From Actinomycetes bacterium (GTDB lineage Bacteria > Actinomycetota > Thermoleophilia > Solirubrobacterales > 70-9), in the NCBI GenBank assembly GCA_023434465.1, contig JAEYSQ010000120.1:1-8591 (forward strand): 8,591 nt of DNA, read 5' to 3'. Positions within the stretch are counted from its first letter, which is position 1, and each line of letters begins with the position of its first letter. The position numbers were made by a program, and so were the translations under genes. This document shows positions 1 through 6,642 of this stretch, piece after piece. A model generated the notes under the pieces. The model was given only the letters and a program-made list of their open reading frames with translations, made no database searches and was not told the DNA's origin.

Positions 1-276
1 AAGATCAGGGGCCCGTTCGGTCTCCCGCTCGGCCGCTATCCGTTGAAGCTCGAGCGGTTCGAGGAAGGGCGAGGCTTTCTCGAGCAGACCTGGATGTTGC
101 CGTTCTTGCTCTGGCAGCATGAGCGGAAGATCGAAGCGGACGGCGACGGGGTGAAGGTCACCGACGCGCTCGGCTGGCGCTGGAAGCTCGCACTCCTCGA
201 TCCGCTGGTGCGGGCCGGGGTGGGGGCGTTCTTCCGGCACCGACACCGGCGGTTGCGGCACCGGTTCGAGCCGTAG
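1..276 (+). CDS. SRPBCC-family ligand-binding protein, C-terminal fragment
   Basis: The reading frame is open from the first base and ends at TAG 274-276, so this is the 3' end of a gene that starts outside the window; the ATG at 43 is internal. About 91 residues are visible. They match the C-terminal half of small SRPBCC (START/Bet v1-like) proteins: a beta strand carrying LPFLLWQHERKIE, then DGDGVKVTDALGWRWKL (the usual 'G-T-V-T-D' strand pair followed by an aromatic-rich strand), then a long amphipathic C-terminal helix ending in FFRHRHRRLRHRF. These proteins bind hydrophobic ligands in a cavity under that helix; some act as cyclases or lipid carriers. The substrate cannot be deduced from this part. 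It lies 35 bases upstream of the P1 peptidase on the same strand. The family call rests on the spacing of the motif and the Arg/His/Phe-rich final helix, not on a search. Confidence 0.62.
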   Translation, partial: KIRGPFGLPLGRYPLKLERFEEGRGFLEQTWMLPFLLWQHERKIEADGDGVKVTDALGWRWKLALLDPLVRAGVGAFFRHRHRRLRHRFEP

Positions 277-299
277 GGTCGAGCCGGGCCGGGGTTTCG

Positions 300-305
300 T
301 ATGGT
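300..305 (+). promoter_or_regulatory. possible -10 element for a leaderless P1 peptidase mRNA
   Basis: TATGGT fits the TAnnnT pattern of an actinobacterial -10 box and sits 6 bases before the ATG at 312, so transcription would start at about the A of the start codon. No convincing -35 hexamer is visible at the right distance, and the only purine-rich sequence (AGGA at 307-310) is too close to the ATG to serve as a ribosome binding site. A weak call, made because it would explain the missing ribosome binding site. Confidence 0.25.
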
Positions 306-311
306 CAGGAC

Positions 312-1283
312 ATGCGCGAGCCGAGCAGCCCGGACCCGAACTTTTCTCCGATCGAACTACCCGAGGGGGTGACGGTCGGCCACTGGACCGACACCGACCG
401 CTGGACCGGCTGCACCGTGATTCTTGGCCCGGATAACTCGGTCAGTTCGGGAGAGATCCGGGGCGGTGGGCCAGGCACCCGCGAGTTCGACCTGCTTTCC
501 ACCTTCACCTCGACCCCGGGCGCCCACGCGGTGATGCTCTCCGGCGGCAGCGCCTTCGGGCTGGGAGCCGCCAACGGAGTGGTCGACTGGCTGCGGGAGA
601 ACGGCAAGGGCTTCCCGACCCCGGTCGGGCCGATCCCGCTGGTCACTGCGGCGGTCTGCTTCGATCTGCCGATGGGCGAGTTCGCCTGGCCGGAACCGGA
701 GAACGCTTTCGCCGCCTGCGAGGCCGCTGGCCGCACATTCGAACGGGGTTGCGTCGGGGCCGGGACCGGGGCGACCGCCGGGAAAGTGCTGCCCGACGGC
801 GGCTGGACCAAGACCGGGCTCGGTGCCGCCACGATCAAAGTCGGTGACGTGACGATGACCGCGATCGCGGTCGCCAACCCTTACGGCGAGGTGATCGACG
901 CCGACGGCAGCATCATCGCCGGCTACTGGCGGGACGGTGCCTTCCGCCGCACGGTCGACGTGCTCCGCGAGGGGCCGGCCGGAATGCCGCTGGGCGAAAA
1001 CACGACCCTCTGCTGCATCGTCACCGACGCCAGGCTGACCAAGGCGGAGGCCCACAACGTCTCCCGGGCCGCCGCGCCCGGCTTCGCGCGGGCCCTCTCG
1101 CCGGCCGCGACCGCGGTCGACGGCGACCTGACCGTCTGCCTCAGCACCGGCCAGGTCGAGGCTGATCCCTTCACCCTGACCGTCTTCGCTTCCGAAGTCG
1201 TGGCGGAGGCGATCCGGGACGCGGCCCGCCAGGCGACCAACGCCGGCGAGGTACCGAGCGGCAGCACCCGCCTGGGCAAGTAG
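312..1283 (+). CDS. P1-family self-processing peptidase (DmpA/NylC-like, MEROPS S58)
   Basis: This is a full-length 323-residue member of the P1 family, which is Ntn-hydrolase-like. The precursor cuts itself once and the new N-terminal Thr or Ser of the small subunit becomes the nucleophile. Family features seen: early GVTVGHWTD (19-27) and TGCTVIL (32-38); GGGPGTREFDLL (51-62); MLSGGSAFGLGAANGV (75-90), the glycine-rich signature; GCVGAGTGATAGK (146-158); and LGENTTLCCIVTDARLTKAEA (228-247). The predicted cleavage is Asn230-Thr231, equivalent to Asn266-Thr267 in NylC, giving a large subunit of about 230 residues and a small one of about 93. Characterised relatives are aminopeptidases, beta-peptidyl aminopeptidases or nylon-oligomer hydrolases; the substrate here is unknown. 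No signal peptide, so cytoplasmic. The ATG at 312 is chosen although its ribosome binding site is poor; a leaderless mRNA is possible. The secreted esterase follows 60 bases downstream. Confidence 0.93.
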   Translation: MREPSSPDPNFSPIELPEGVTVGHWTDTDRWTGCTVILGPDNSVSSGEIRGGGPGTREFDLLSTFTSTPGAHAVMLSGGSAFGLGAANGVVDWLRENGKGFPTPVGPIPLVTAAVCFDLPMGEFAWPEPENAFAACEAAGRTFERGCVGAGTGATAGKVLPDGGWTKTGLGAATIKVGDVTMTAIAVANPYGEVIDADGSIIAGYWRDGAFRRTVDVLREGPAGMPLGENTTLCCIVTDARLTKAEAHNVSRAAAPGFARALSPAATAVDGDLTVCLSTGQVEADPFTLTVFASEVVAEAIRDAARQATNAGEVPSGSTRLGK

Positions 1284-1343
1284 CTCGCTCCGGTTTGAGA
1301 TTCTTCTGATCGTGGGAGAAAGAAAACACTGATGGGAGGACCG

Positions 1344-2903
1344 ATGGATCGGATCAAGGGACTTGTGGCGGCAACTGCTGCTGTGATGCTGCTCGCCTTC
1401 GCGGCAGCTGAGGCTTCCGCTGATCAGGCAAGGATCACCAGCGAGAAGGCCGAAAGCGAGCGTCTGATCGACCTGACGATCGAGACCTCCGCCTACTCGG
1501 AGCCGACCAACGTCCATGTGTACCTGCCGACCGGATACGACGCGAACCCGAAGAAGCGCTGGCCGGTCACCTACTCCCTGGCCGGGATGCAGAACAACTA
1601 CAACTCCTTCGCGAAGCTCCTCAAGGGCGAGGAAATGACCAAGGACTACCCGTCGATCGTGGTCTCGCCGGACGGCAACAGCGGCTTCTGGAGCGACTGG
1701 TTCAACAACGGCAACGGCGGCCCGCCGATGTACGAGAGTTTCGTGATCGGCGAACTTATCGATCTGATCGACGCGCGTTACCGGACGATTCCCGACCGGG
1801 CCCACCGCGCGATCATGGGGATCTCGATGGGTGGATACGGAGCGACTTCGCTGGCCGCCCGCCACCCGGACCTGTTCGGATCGGTCGCCACCCTTTCCGG
1901 CGCGGTCGACAGCAACAACCCGCTGATCGGCTCGGTCATGTCGCTCGCCCCGACCTTCGACGGTGGCGCGATGGACTCGATCTACGGGCCGCGCCTGACC
2001 GAGGAGGTCCGCTGGCGTGGCTCCAACCCGGCCGACCTCGCTTCGAACCTGCGCGGCATGGACATCCAGGTGCGAACCGCGAACGGCATCCTCAACCCGG
2101 GGATCGGCGAGGGCGACCAGCCTGCCGACGCGGTCTCCTGCATCATCGAGAACGGCGTCTACCAGGGCAGCATCAGCTTCCATCAGGAACTGGCCGAACT
2201 GGGGGTGAAGCACCTCTGGAAGGACTACGGGAACGGCTGTCACACGCCGGAGAACTTCACCCGGGAAGTGGTGGACACGATGGCGGCCTTCACGCGGATC
2301 TTCGCGAACCCAGCCCCGGCGCCGACTCGCTTCCAGTACAAGTCGATCGAGCCCGAGTTCGAGATCTGGGGCTGGAAAGTCGAGGCCGACCCCCAACGGG
2401 CGCTCGAGTTCATGACCGTCGAGACCGGTCAGAACACGGTCGCGCTCGCCGGCAGCGGCAAGGCGACTCTCACTACGCCGCCGCACTATCGGGGCCTCAG
2501 GAAGGTCGACGTCGGAGACTCGACCCCCAGACCGGACGCAAGCGGCAGGGTCCGCTTCGAACTCGACCTCGGTCCCGCCCACACGATCCAGCAGTACCGG
2601 CCGGGCGCCTCGACCGGGTTCGTCCGCCGCCAGGTTTCCTTCCGGCCCCACGCGGTAATCCGGATCCTCAAGGCGAAGCGACTGAAGCGCGGGGTCAAGG
2701 TCTGTGCCAAGGCGATCGGCGGGGTCGTCCCGAAGGCGAGGATCAGGGCCGGCAAGCGCAGGGTCCAGGTCAAGCTGACCGGCAAACGGACCTGTCGCAA
2801 CCTGAGGACGGGCAAGGGCAAGCCGAAGAAAGTCAGGATCAAGGGACGCGACACCTACGGCCACCCCGCCGTCGCCTTCCGCAAGGTCAGTCGCCGGGGC
2901 TGA
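1344..2903 (+). CDS. secreted alpha/beta-hydrolase esterase (esterase D / Ag85-like fold) with basic C-terminal extension
   Basis: A 519-residue exported serine esterase. The ATG at 1344 is preferred over the in-frame ATG at 1332 because GGGAGGA (1334-1340) lies just before it and the signal peptide then begins MDRIKG with a hydrophobic core ending in EASA-DQA (cleavage near residue 26). Catalytic domain, about residues 45-325: VYLPTGYD and WPVTYSLAGM strands, VVSPDGNSGFWSDWFNNG, and the nucleophile elbow GISMGGYG with Ser161. The His is probably His300 in NGCHTPENF, in the region of the usual GxHxW motif; the acid residue is not assigned. Residues about 330-420 form a second beta-rich domain (EFEIWGWKVEADP, ALEFMTVE, GSGKATLTT, VRFELDLG). 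The last 90 residues are strongly basic (Lys/Arg), with Cys454 and Cys484 possibly paired, a tail style common in secreted proteins of this lineage. The substrate is unknown: acyl esters, possibly S-acyl or lipid. The 120-residue unknown gene follows after 17 bases, probably co-transcribed. Confidence 0.88.
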   Translation: MDRIKGLVAATAAVMLLAFAAAEASADQARITSEKAESERLIDLTIETSAYSEPTNVHVYLPTGYDANPKKRWPVTYSLAGMQNNYNSFAKLLKGEEMTKDYPSIVVSPDGNSGFWSDWFNNGNGGPPMYESFVIGELIDLIDARYRTIPDRAHRAIMGISMGGYGATSLAARHPDLFGSVATLSGAVDSNNPLIGSVMSLAPTFDGGAMDSIYGPRLTEEVRWRGSNPADLASNLRGMDIQVRTANGILNPGIGEGDQPADAVSCIIENGVYQGSISFHQELAELGVKHLWKDYGNGCHTPENFTREVVDTMAAFTRIFANPAPAPTRFQYKSIEPEFEIWGWKVEADPQRALEFMTVETGQNTVALAGSGKATLTTPPHYRGLRKVDVGDSTPRPDASGRVRFELDLGPAHTIQQYRPGASTGFVRRQVSFRPHAVIRILKAKRLKRGVKVCAKAIGGVVPKARIRAGKRRVQVKLTGKRTCRNLRTGKGKPKKVRIKGRDTYGHPAVAFRKVSRRG

Positions 2904-2920
2904 CCGGGGGAGAACTTTTC

Positions 2921-3283
2921 TTGCCGGGCCCTGAACGGGGCATGGCCAAGAAGAAACAGAAGAAAGCTGACCTGTCCCTGGACCACGAGCCGACCGAGGC
3001 GGAGCTGGCGAGCTGCGCCGTCGTGGTCGAACTGCTTCGCTCGGGCCGGATCCTCACCTTTGTGAGCGACATCCTGGTCGAGCAGGTCGATGAGGTCGAT
3101 TACCCCTGGGACCCGGAGGAAGCGGTGGTGATGAGGCGCTTCTGCGAACTGGTCGTGCCGGTCCTGGCCGAGCAGGAAAAGGTCGAGACTCTCTGGCGAA
3201 CGGCCGAGCTGATCGAGTCGGTTCGCGACCGGATCGTCACCGACTTCCAGCTGGAACTGGACGGTCAGGACCGCCGGAACTAG
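2921..3283 (+). CDS. hypothetical acidic helical protein
   Basis: I do not recognise this 120-residue protein. There are two candidate starts. TTG 2921 has GGGGGAG (2906-2912) 8 bases upstream, a good ribosome binding site. ATG 2942 would give a natural-looking N-terminus, MAKKKQKK, but only GGGG one base away. The ribosome binding site decides for TTG here, though ATG is nearly as likely. The protein has a short Lys-rich start, then an acidic, mainly helical body: TEAELASCAVVVELLRSGR, WDPEEAVVMRRFCELVVPVLAEQE and VETLWRTAELIESVRDRIV look like amphipathic helices. It has no signal peptide or membrane segment, and two cysteines not in a metal motif. It lies 17 bases after the esterase, so probably in the same transcript, and its stop is 6 bases from the convergent stop of the glycoside hydrolase. 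Codon use resembles the neighbours, so it is probably a real gene. Confidence 0.7.
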   Translation: MPGPERGMAKKKQKKADLSLDHEPTEAELASCAVVVELLRSGRILTFVSDILVEQVDEVDYPWDPEEAVVMRRFCELVVPVLAEQEKVETLWRTAELIESVRDRIVTDFQLELDGQDRRN

Positions 3284-3289
3284 CGGGAT

Positions 3290-5848
3290 TCAACCGCAGC
3301 GGCGGCCCGAGACCTCGAGGGTGAACTTCCGGCCGGAGGGTTCGACGCTCAGCTCGACCGCGCCGTTTTTCACCTGCCACTTGTGGTCGGCGAGCTTCCT
3401 GCCGTTCAACTTCACGCAGCGGGGCTTGATCGGCTTCTTCATCGTCGCGGTGGCGATGTTCACATTCCAGTCGCGGACGGCCGAGTCACTGACCGTGATC
3501 TTCATGCTTCCCTTCTTCTCGACCGAGTTGATCCGGCCACGGTTCTCGAAGCGCCCGGTTGAGTTGCCGCGCGGGAAGGCAAAGAGCGTGCGCGCATTGC
3601 GGTCGCTCAAATGGACGATCGATTCGTCGCTGCCGAACGGGCTAAGCGTGTCGACATCCGCGTCGAGCATGGTCAGCATGCCGCCGGCCCGGACCAGCAA
3701 CGGAATCTCCTCGGTCGGGGCGGGCAGGGTCCGCCAGCCGTTGCCGTTCTTGAGTTTCGCCGTGCCGGCCGTGATCTCGCCGCTCACCTCGTCGTAGCTG
3801 AAGCTGCGCCAGAAGTCGACCCACTTGCCCTTCGGCAAGTAGGTCCTGCGGGTGGTCATGCCGGGCTCGATCACCGGCGCGACCAGCAGGTCGTCGCCGA
3901 ACATGTACTGGTCCTCGAGCCCGGCGACCCGGCGGTCATGCGGGAAGTCGAGCAGCATCGCGCGCATCATCGGCAGCCCGGTCTCGCGGTACTCGCGGGC
4001 GGCGCCGGCGATGTACGGGTAAAGCTGGGTGCGGAGCTTGGCGTAGCGGCGCCAGTTGTCGATCTGGTCCGGGTCGATCACCTGCGGAAGCGGCTTGCCA
4101 ATGCCATCGGCCTGGTTTCGCATCACGCCGGAGAAGGCACCGAACTGGACCCAGCGGGTGAGTAGTTCCGGGGTTAGTGCCGGAGCGGTGAGCGAGAAGA
4201 AGCCACCGATGTCAGATCCCCAGACGCCGACCCCGGAGAGACCCATGGTCAGCCCGTTGCGGATCGAGTCACGGAGACCGTCGTAATCCCAGGTGGTCGA
4301 GGGGTCACCGCCCCAGATGATCGGCGAGCAGGCGGCCGACCCGGTGAATCCGGAACGGGAATAGCGGGCCACCGGCCGTACGTGATTCCTGGTCTGATCC
4401 CAGGCGGCGCAGTGGTACTGCTGCGGGTAACGGTTGTGTTCGACCATGCCGGGCGTGCCGTCGTGGGAAATCGAGTCCGGCGGCGTGTACTCGCCAAAGT
4501 CCTCCATCCAGCCGTCGTAACCGTGCTCAAGCGCTTCGCGGAGCAGATCTCCGTAGGAGTTCCGGGCGTCCCGGTTGGAGAAATCGAACTGTCCGACGTG
4601 GTAGCTCAGGTAGTCGTACTCGTACGGGTTGCCTTCGCTGTCTTTGGTCAGCTGGCCGAACTTGTCGAGCCAGGTGAAGAGTTCCTTGTCGGTGCAGAGC
4701 ATCGGGTTGAAGTAGGCGGTGATCGCCATTCCGTTCGCGTGGACCTCGCCGGTGAAGTCCCGCTGCGCCTGTTCGTTGCCGGTCTGGTGGAGGCAGGGCA
4801 GGTAGTGGAGATAGGTCTGGAGCAGCGAGGTGGGAACGTCGTTGGCCCGCAGCGAGTCGACCGTCGCCATCGCGTTGCCGCGCGGCTGGACCCAGGGACC
4901 GAAGAAGAACGGTGCGGGGGCGGGCTGGCGACCGAGCGCGCCGCTCAGTCGACGCACCACATCGGCCGGTTTCGGTCCGGAGAAAAAGCGCAGATCGATC
5001 TGGCGCGGAGCGGGCCGGTTCTCGGGCTGGGCGGCGAGGCCTTCGACCGTGCGGCGAAGCTCGACACTCCAGGTGTCCTTGCGGTCGGTCCCGAGCCGGA
5101 AGTAGCTCGGTTCGGTGTTCTCGACCAGCACCCCGTAGCCGGAGCTGGAAAGCAGCCACGGCATCGGGAAGTAGGTGTCATCGGCCCGCCGGCGCATGCC
5201 CCACTCCGGGACGAAATGCTGGATCGCCGGGTACTCGGTCTCCTGGTAGGGGCCTTCGCCGACCCAGTTTTCGACCACGTTGCCCCGCTGGTTGACCCCG
5301 TTCGAGCGTTCCCCGAAACCGAGATAGCGCTGGCCCTGCGGTGCCCGGAAGCTCATTCCGATCGCCTCGATCCCGCTCACCGAACCGATGATCGCGGCCG
5401 AAAGCCGGACCGACCCGTGGCTGGCCGGTATTACCTTGACCCGCAGGTCCCTCGATCGGTCGTTGGTCGCGAGCCGCAGCATCCGCGCCCGGCCCCGCTT
5501 CCAACTCTTCTTCACCCGGGTCGCGTGCTTCCAGGAACCGTTCACCTCAAATCCGAGCCGGCCGACCGGGCCGGCGCCCTTCCCGGGCCGCTCCTTCAGG
5601 ACCGGCTTGCGGCGCTTGTCGCGAAAAGCGAAAGACCACTGCTTGAGGCCGACCACGGCCTTGGCCTGCCCGCCGCCGACGGTGGCGTGGGTTCGGGCCG
5701 CATCGGCCTGGCTTACGTTCGCTGACAGCAAAGGCAAAGCTGTCAACGCCACCAGCAACAGTGGCACTCTGAATTTCCCTGTAATCCCCTGCACTGCCGT
5801 GCAGTGTGTCAGAGCTCTGCCGGAACCGACTGTCGGACCCCGGATCAT
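3290..5848 (-). CDS. secreted glycoside hydrolase family 31 (alpha-glucosidase/YihQ-like)
   Basis: An exported retaining alpha-glycosidase, up to 852 residues. Order: signal peptide (hydrophobic RVPLLLVALTALPLLSA, 27-43, cleavage near QADA 47-50); N-terminal beta-sandwich with GH31-type FGERSNGVNQRG (178-189) and YGVLVENTEPSYF (238-250); (beta/alpha)8 barrel from about 313 to 630; then C-terminal beta domains to the end. Catalytic nucleophile Asp450 in GWMEDFGEY and acid/base Asp515 in WGGDPSTTW; SGVGVWGSDIGGF (538-550) is the later conserved barrel strand. The GWMxDFGE form resembles the YihQ branch, but I see no Arg/Trp pair like the one sulfoquinovosidases use to hold the sulfonate; the equivalent loop reads LLQTYLHYLP. 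The substrate is left open. The start is uncertain: ATG 5848 lacks a ribosome binding site; GTG 5794 gives a better signal-peptide n-region (QGITGKFR); GTG 5767 has AGGG 9 bases upstream but no basic n-region. Probably monocistronic. Confidence 0.92.
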   Translation of the reverse strand: MIRGPTVGSGRALTHCTAVQGITGKFRVPLLLVALTALPLLSANVSQADAARTHATVGGGQAKAVVGLKQWSFAFRDKRRKPVLKERPGKGAGPVGRLGFEVNGSWKHATRVKKSWKRGRARMLRLATNDRSRDLRVKVIPASHGSVRLSAAIIGSVSGIEAIGMSFRAPQGQRYLGFGERSNGVNQRGNVVENWVGEGPYQETEYPAIQHFVPEWGMRRRADDTYFPMPWLLSSSGYGVLVENTEPSYFRLGTDRKDTWSVELRRTVEGLAAQPENRPAPRQIDLRFFSGPKPADVVRRLSGALGRQPAPAPFFFGPWVQPRGNAMATVDSLRANDVPTSLLQTYLHYLPCLHQTGNEQAQRDFTGEVHANGMAITAYFNPMLCTDKELFTWLDKFGQLTKDSEGNPYEYDYLSYHVGQFDFSNRDARNSYGDLLREALEHGYDGWMEDFGEYTPPDSISHDGTPGMVEHNRYPQQYHCAAWDQTRNHVRPVARYSRSGFTGSAACSPIIWGGDPSTTWDYDGLRDSIRNGLTMGLSGVGVWGSDIGGFFSLTAPALTPELLTRWVQFGAFSGVMRNQADGIGKPLPQVIDPDQIDNWRRYAKLRTQLYPYIAGAAREYRETGLPMMRAMLLDFPHDRRVAGLEDQYMFGDDLLVAPVIEPGMTTRRTYLPKGKWVDFWRSFSYDEVSGEITAGTAKLKNGNGWRTLPAPTEEIPLLVRAGGMLTMLDADVDTLSPFGSDESIVHLSDRNARTLFAFPRGNSTGRFENRGRINSVEKKGSMKITVSDSAVRDWNVNIATATMKKPIKPRCVKLNGRKLADHKWQVKNGAVELSVEPSGRKFTLEVSGRRCG
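5789..5806. repeat. overlapping inverted repeats at the 5' end of the GH31 gene (possible operator)
   Basis: CTGCAC (5789-5794) pairs with GTGCAG (5799-5804), and, shifted, CACTGC (5792-5797) pairs with GCAGTG (5801-5806). The two interleaved 6-bp palindromes cover the GTG at 5794, one of the candidate start codons. GH31 genes are often controlled by LacI- or ROK-type repressors that bind such palindromes near the start. No regulator gene is in the window, so the role is only inferred; it could also be an mRNA hairpin. Confidence 0.3.
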
Positions 5849-5871
5849 GCGGTTTTGGTCAGCGCCGCTCG

Positions 5872-5896
5872 GTTTCCGCTTCTCCCGGTCGGGTAC
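5872..5896 (+). promoter_or_regulatory. sigma-B/sigma-F-type stress promoter of the ferritin-like gene
   Basis: GTTT (5872-5875) and GGGTAC (5891-5896) are separated by exactly 15 bases. This matches the general-stress consensus known in Gram-positive bacteria (GTTT-N13 to 16-GGGTAT/C; sigma B in Bacillus and Streptomyces, sigma F in Mycobacterium). The expected transcription start is about 5903-5905, leaving a leader of some 37 bases that contains the ribosome binding site AAGGAG (5929-5934). It lies in the spacer divergent from the GH31 gene. The element is seen directly; its use by a particular sigma factor is inferred. Confidence 0.6.
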
Positions 5897-5940
5897 CGCA
5901 GAGCCTTGATACGACCACCACGACGAGTAAGGAGAAGCGC

Positions 5941-6642
5941 ATGGCGAATGACGGAACGGCCCGCGAGGCGAAGCTCTCGCAGTATCTGATCGAGGCTTAC
6001 GGCAAGGAAAAGGAGCTCGAGGTAGCCCTTGAGGCCCACATCGGCATGACCACCCGCGCCCCTTACAAGAAGCGTCTGCGCGAACACCTCAAGGAAACGA
6101 AGCAGCATTCGCGCCTGCTCGAACGGCGGATCAAGAAGGTGAACGGGGACGCGGCGACGGTGATCGCCAAGGCCGCCAGCCAGGCGAACAAGCTGGTCGC
6201 TGCCGCCAAGGGTCCGCTCCATGCGCTCCGCGGCAACAGCGACACCGAGAAGATGCTGAAGAACGCCAAGACGGAGTACTTCAACGAGCACGAGGAGATT
6301 GCCACCTACACGGCCATCGAAACTCTCGCCACCCAGCTCGATGACGAAGAAACCGCCAAGGTCGCCCGCCAGATCCGGCGCGACGAGGAACGGATGGCCA
6401 AGTTCCTTGAGAAGCAGATCCCGATCCTGACCCGCGAGATGGTCAAGGAAGAGATCCCGGCCGCCGAGCGCAAGGATCCGAACAAGAAGCCGGCCCGCAG
6501 GTCACCGGCGAAGAAGGCGAGCCGCAAGTCACCGGCCAAGAAGGCCAGCACGACCAAGGCAGCGTCAACCAAGGCCAAGTCGACCAAAAAGGCAAGCTCG
6601 ACCAAAAAGGCTAGCTCGACCCGCAAGAAGACGAAGAAGTAA
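5941..6642 (+). CDS. DUF892/YciF-type ferritin-like protein with histone-like basic tail
   Basis: 233 residues; ATG 5941 is fixed by AAGGAG 6 bases upstream, so the longer open frame before it is not coding. Residues about 10-165 form the four-helix ferritin-like bundle of the YciE/YciF family: LSQYLIEAYGKEKELEVAL (12-30), LREHLKETKQHSRLLERRI (46-64), TEYFNEHEEIATYTAIETLA (111-130) and VARQIRRDEERMAKFLEKQIP (141-161). Probable di-metal ligands are Glu23 or Glu25, Glu52 with His56, Glu116/Glu119 and Glu149/Glu150. Proteins of this family are stress-induced and thought to handle iron or peroxide. Residues about 178-233 are an unusual Lys/Ala/Ser/Thr/Arg tail with two SPAKKAS units and several STKKAS units, like histone H1 or the tails of mycobacterial nucleoid proteins, so DNA binding is inferred. 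A sigma-B-type promoter precedes it. Its stop codon directly abuts that of the opposing small membrane protein. Confidence 0.9.
   Translation: MANDGTAREAKLSQYLIEAYGKEKELEVALEAHIGMTTRAPYKKRLREHLKETKQHSRLLERRIKKVNGDAATVIAKAASQANKLVAAAKGPLHALRGNSDTEKMLKNAKTEYFNEHEEIATYTAIETLATQLDDEETAKVARQIRRDEERMAKFLEKQIPILTREMVKEEIPAAERKDPNKKPARRSPAKKASRKSPAKKASTTKAASTKAKSTKKASSTKKASSTRKKTKK

Noticed and set aside
1284..1343. A possible separate promoter for the esterase (TTGAGA at 1295-1300)
   Set aside because: No TAnnnT hexamer lies at a suitable distance; the esterase may be co-transcribed with the peptidase.
357..2864. An 835-codon open frame on the - strand across the P1 peptidase and the esterase
   Set aside because: It is antisense to two well-supported genes. 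Its product is a low-complexity Arg/Val/Asp/Gly/Pro mix with no family motifs, as expected when strong GC third-position bias removes stops from the opposite strand.
3281..3297. GCGG-GATTCAA-CCGC as a bidirectional terminator between the convergent genes
   Set aside because: The stem is only 4 bp with a 7-base loop and no U-tract on either side, too weak to call.
4382..5725. A 447-codon open frame on the + strand inside the GH31 gene
   Set aside because: It is antisense to clear GH31 catalytic motifs, with shadow-type composition (Val/Arg/Gly/Ala repeats), no ribosome binding site and no recognisable domain.
5806..5940. 45 extra N-terminal codons upstream of the ferritin-like protein
   Set aside because: The frame is open to 5806, but the ATG at 5941 has AAGGAG at ideal distance and the stress promoter at 5872-5896 lies inside the extra stretch, so it is non-coding.
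6581..6620. Short direct repeats of CTCGACCAAAAAGGC type near the end of the ferritin-like gene
   Set aside because: They encode the STKKAS tail units in frame, so they are explained as coding repeats and not as an independent repeat element or attachment site.
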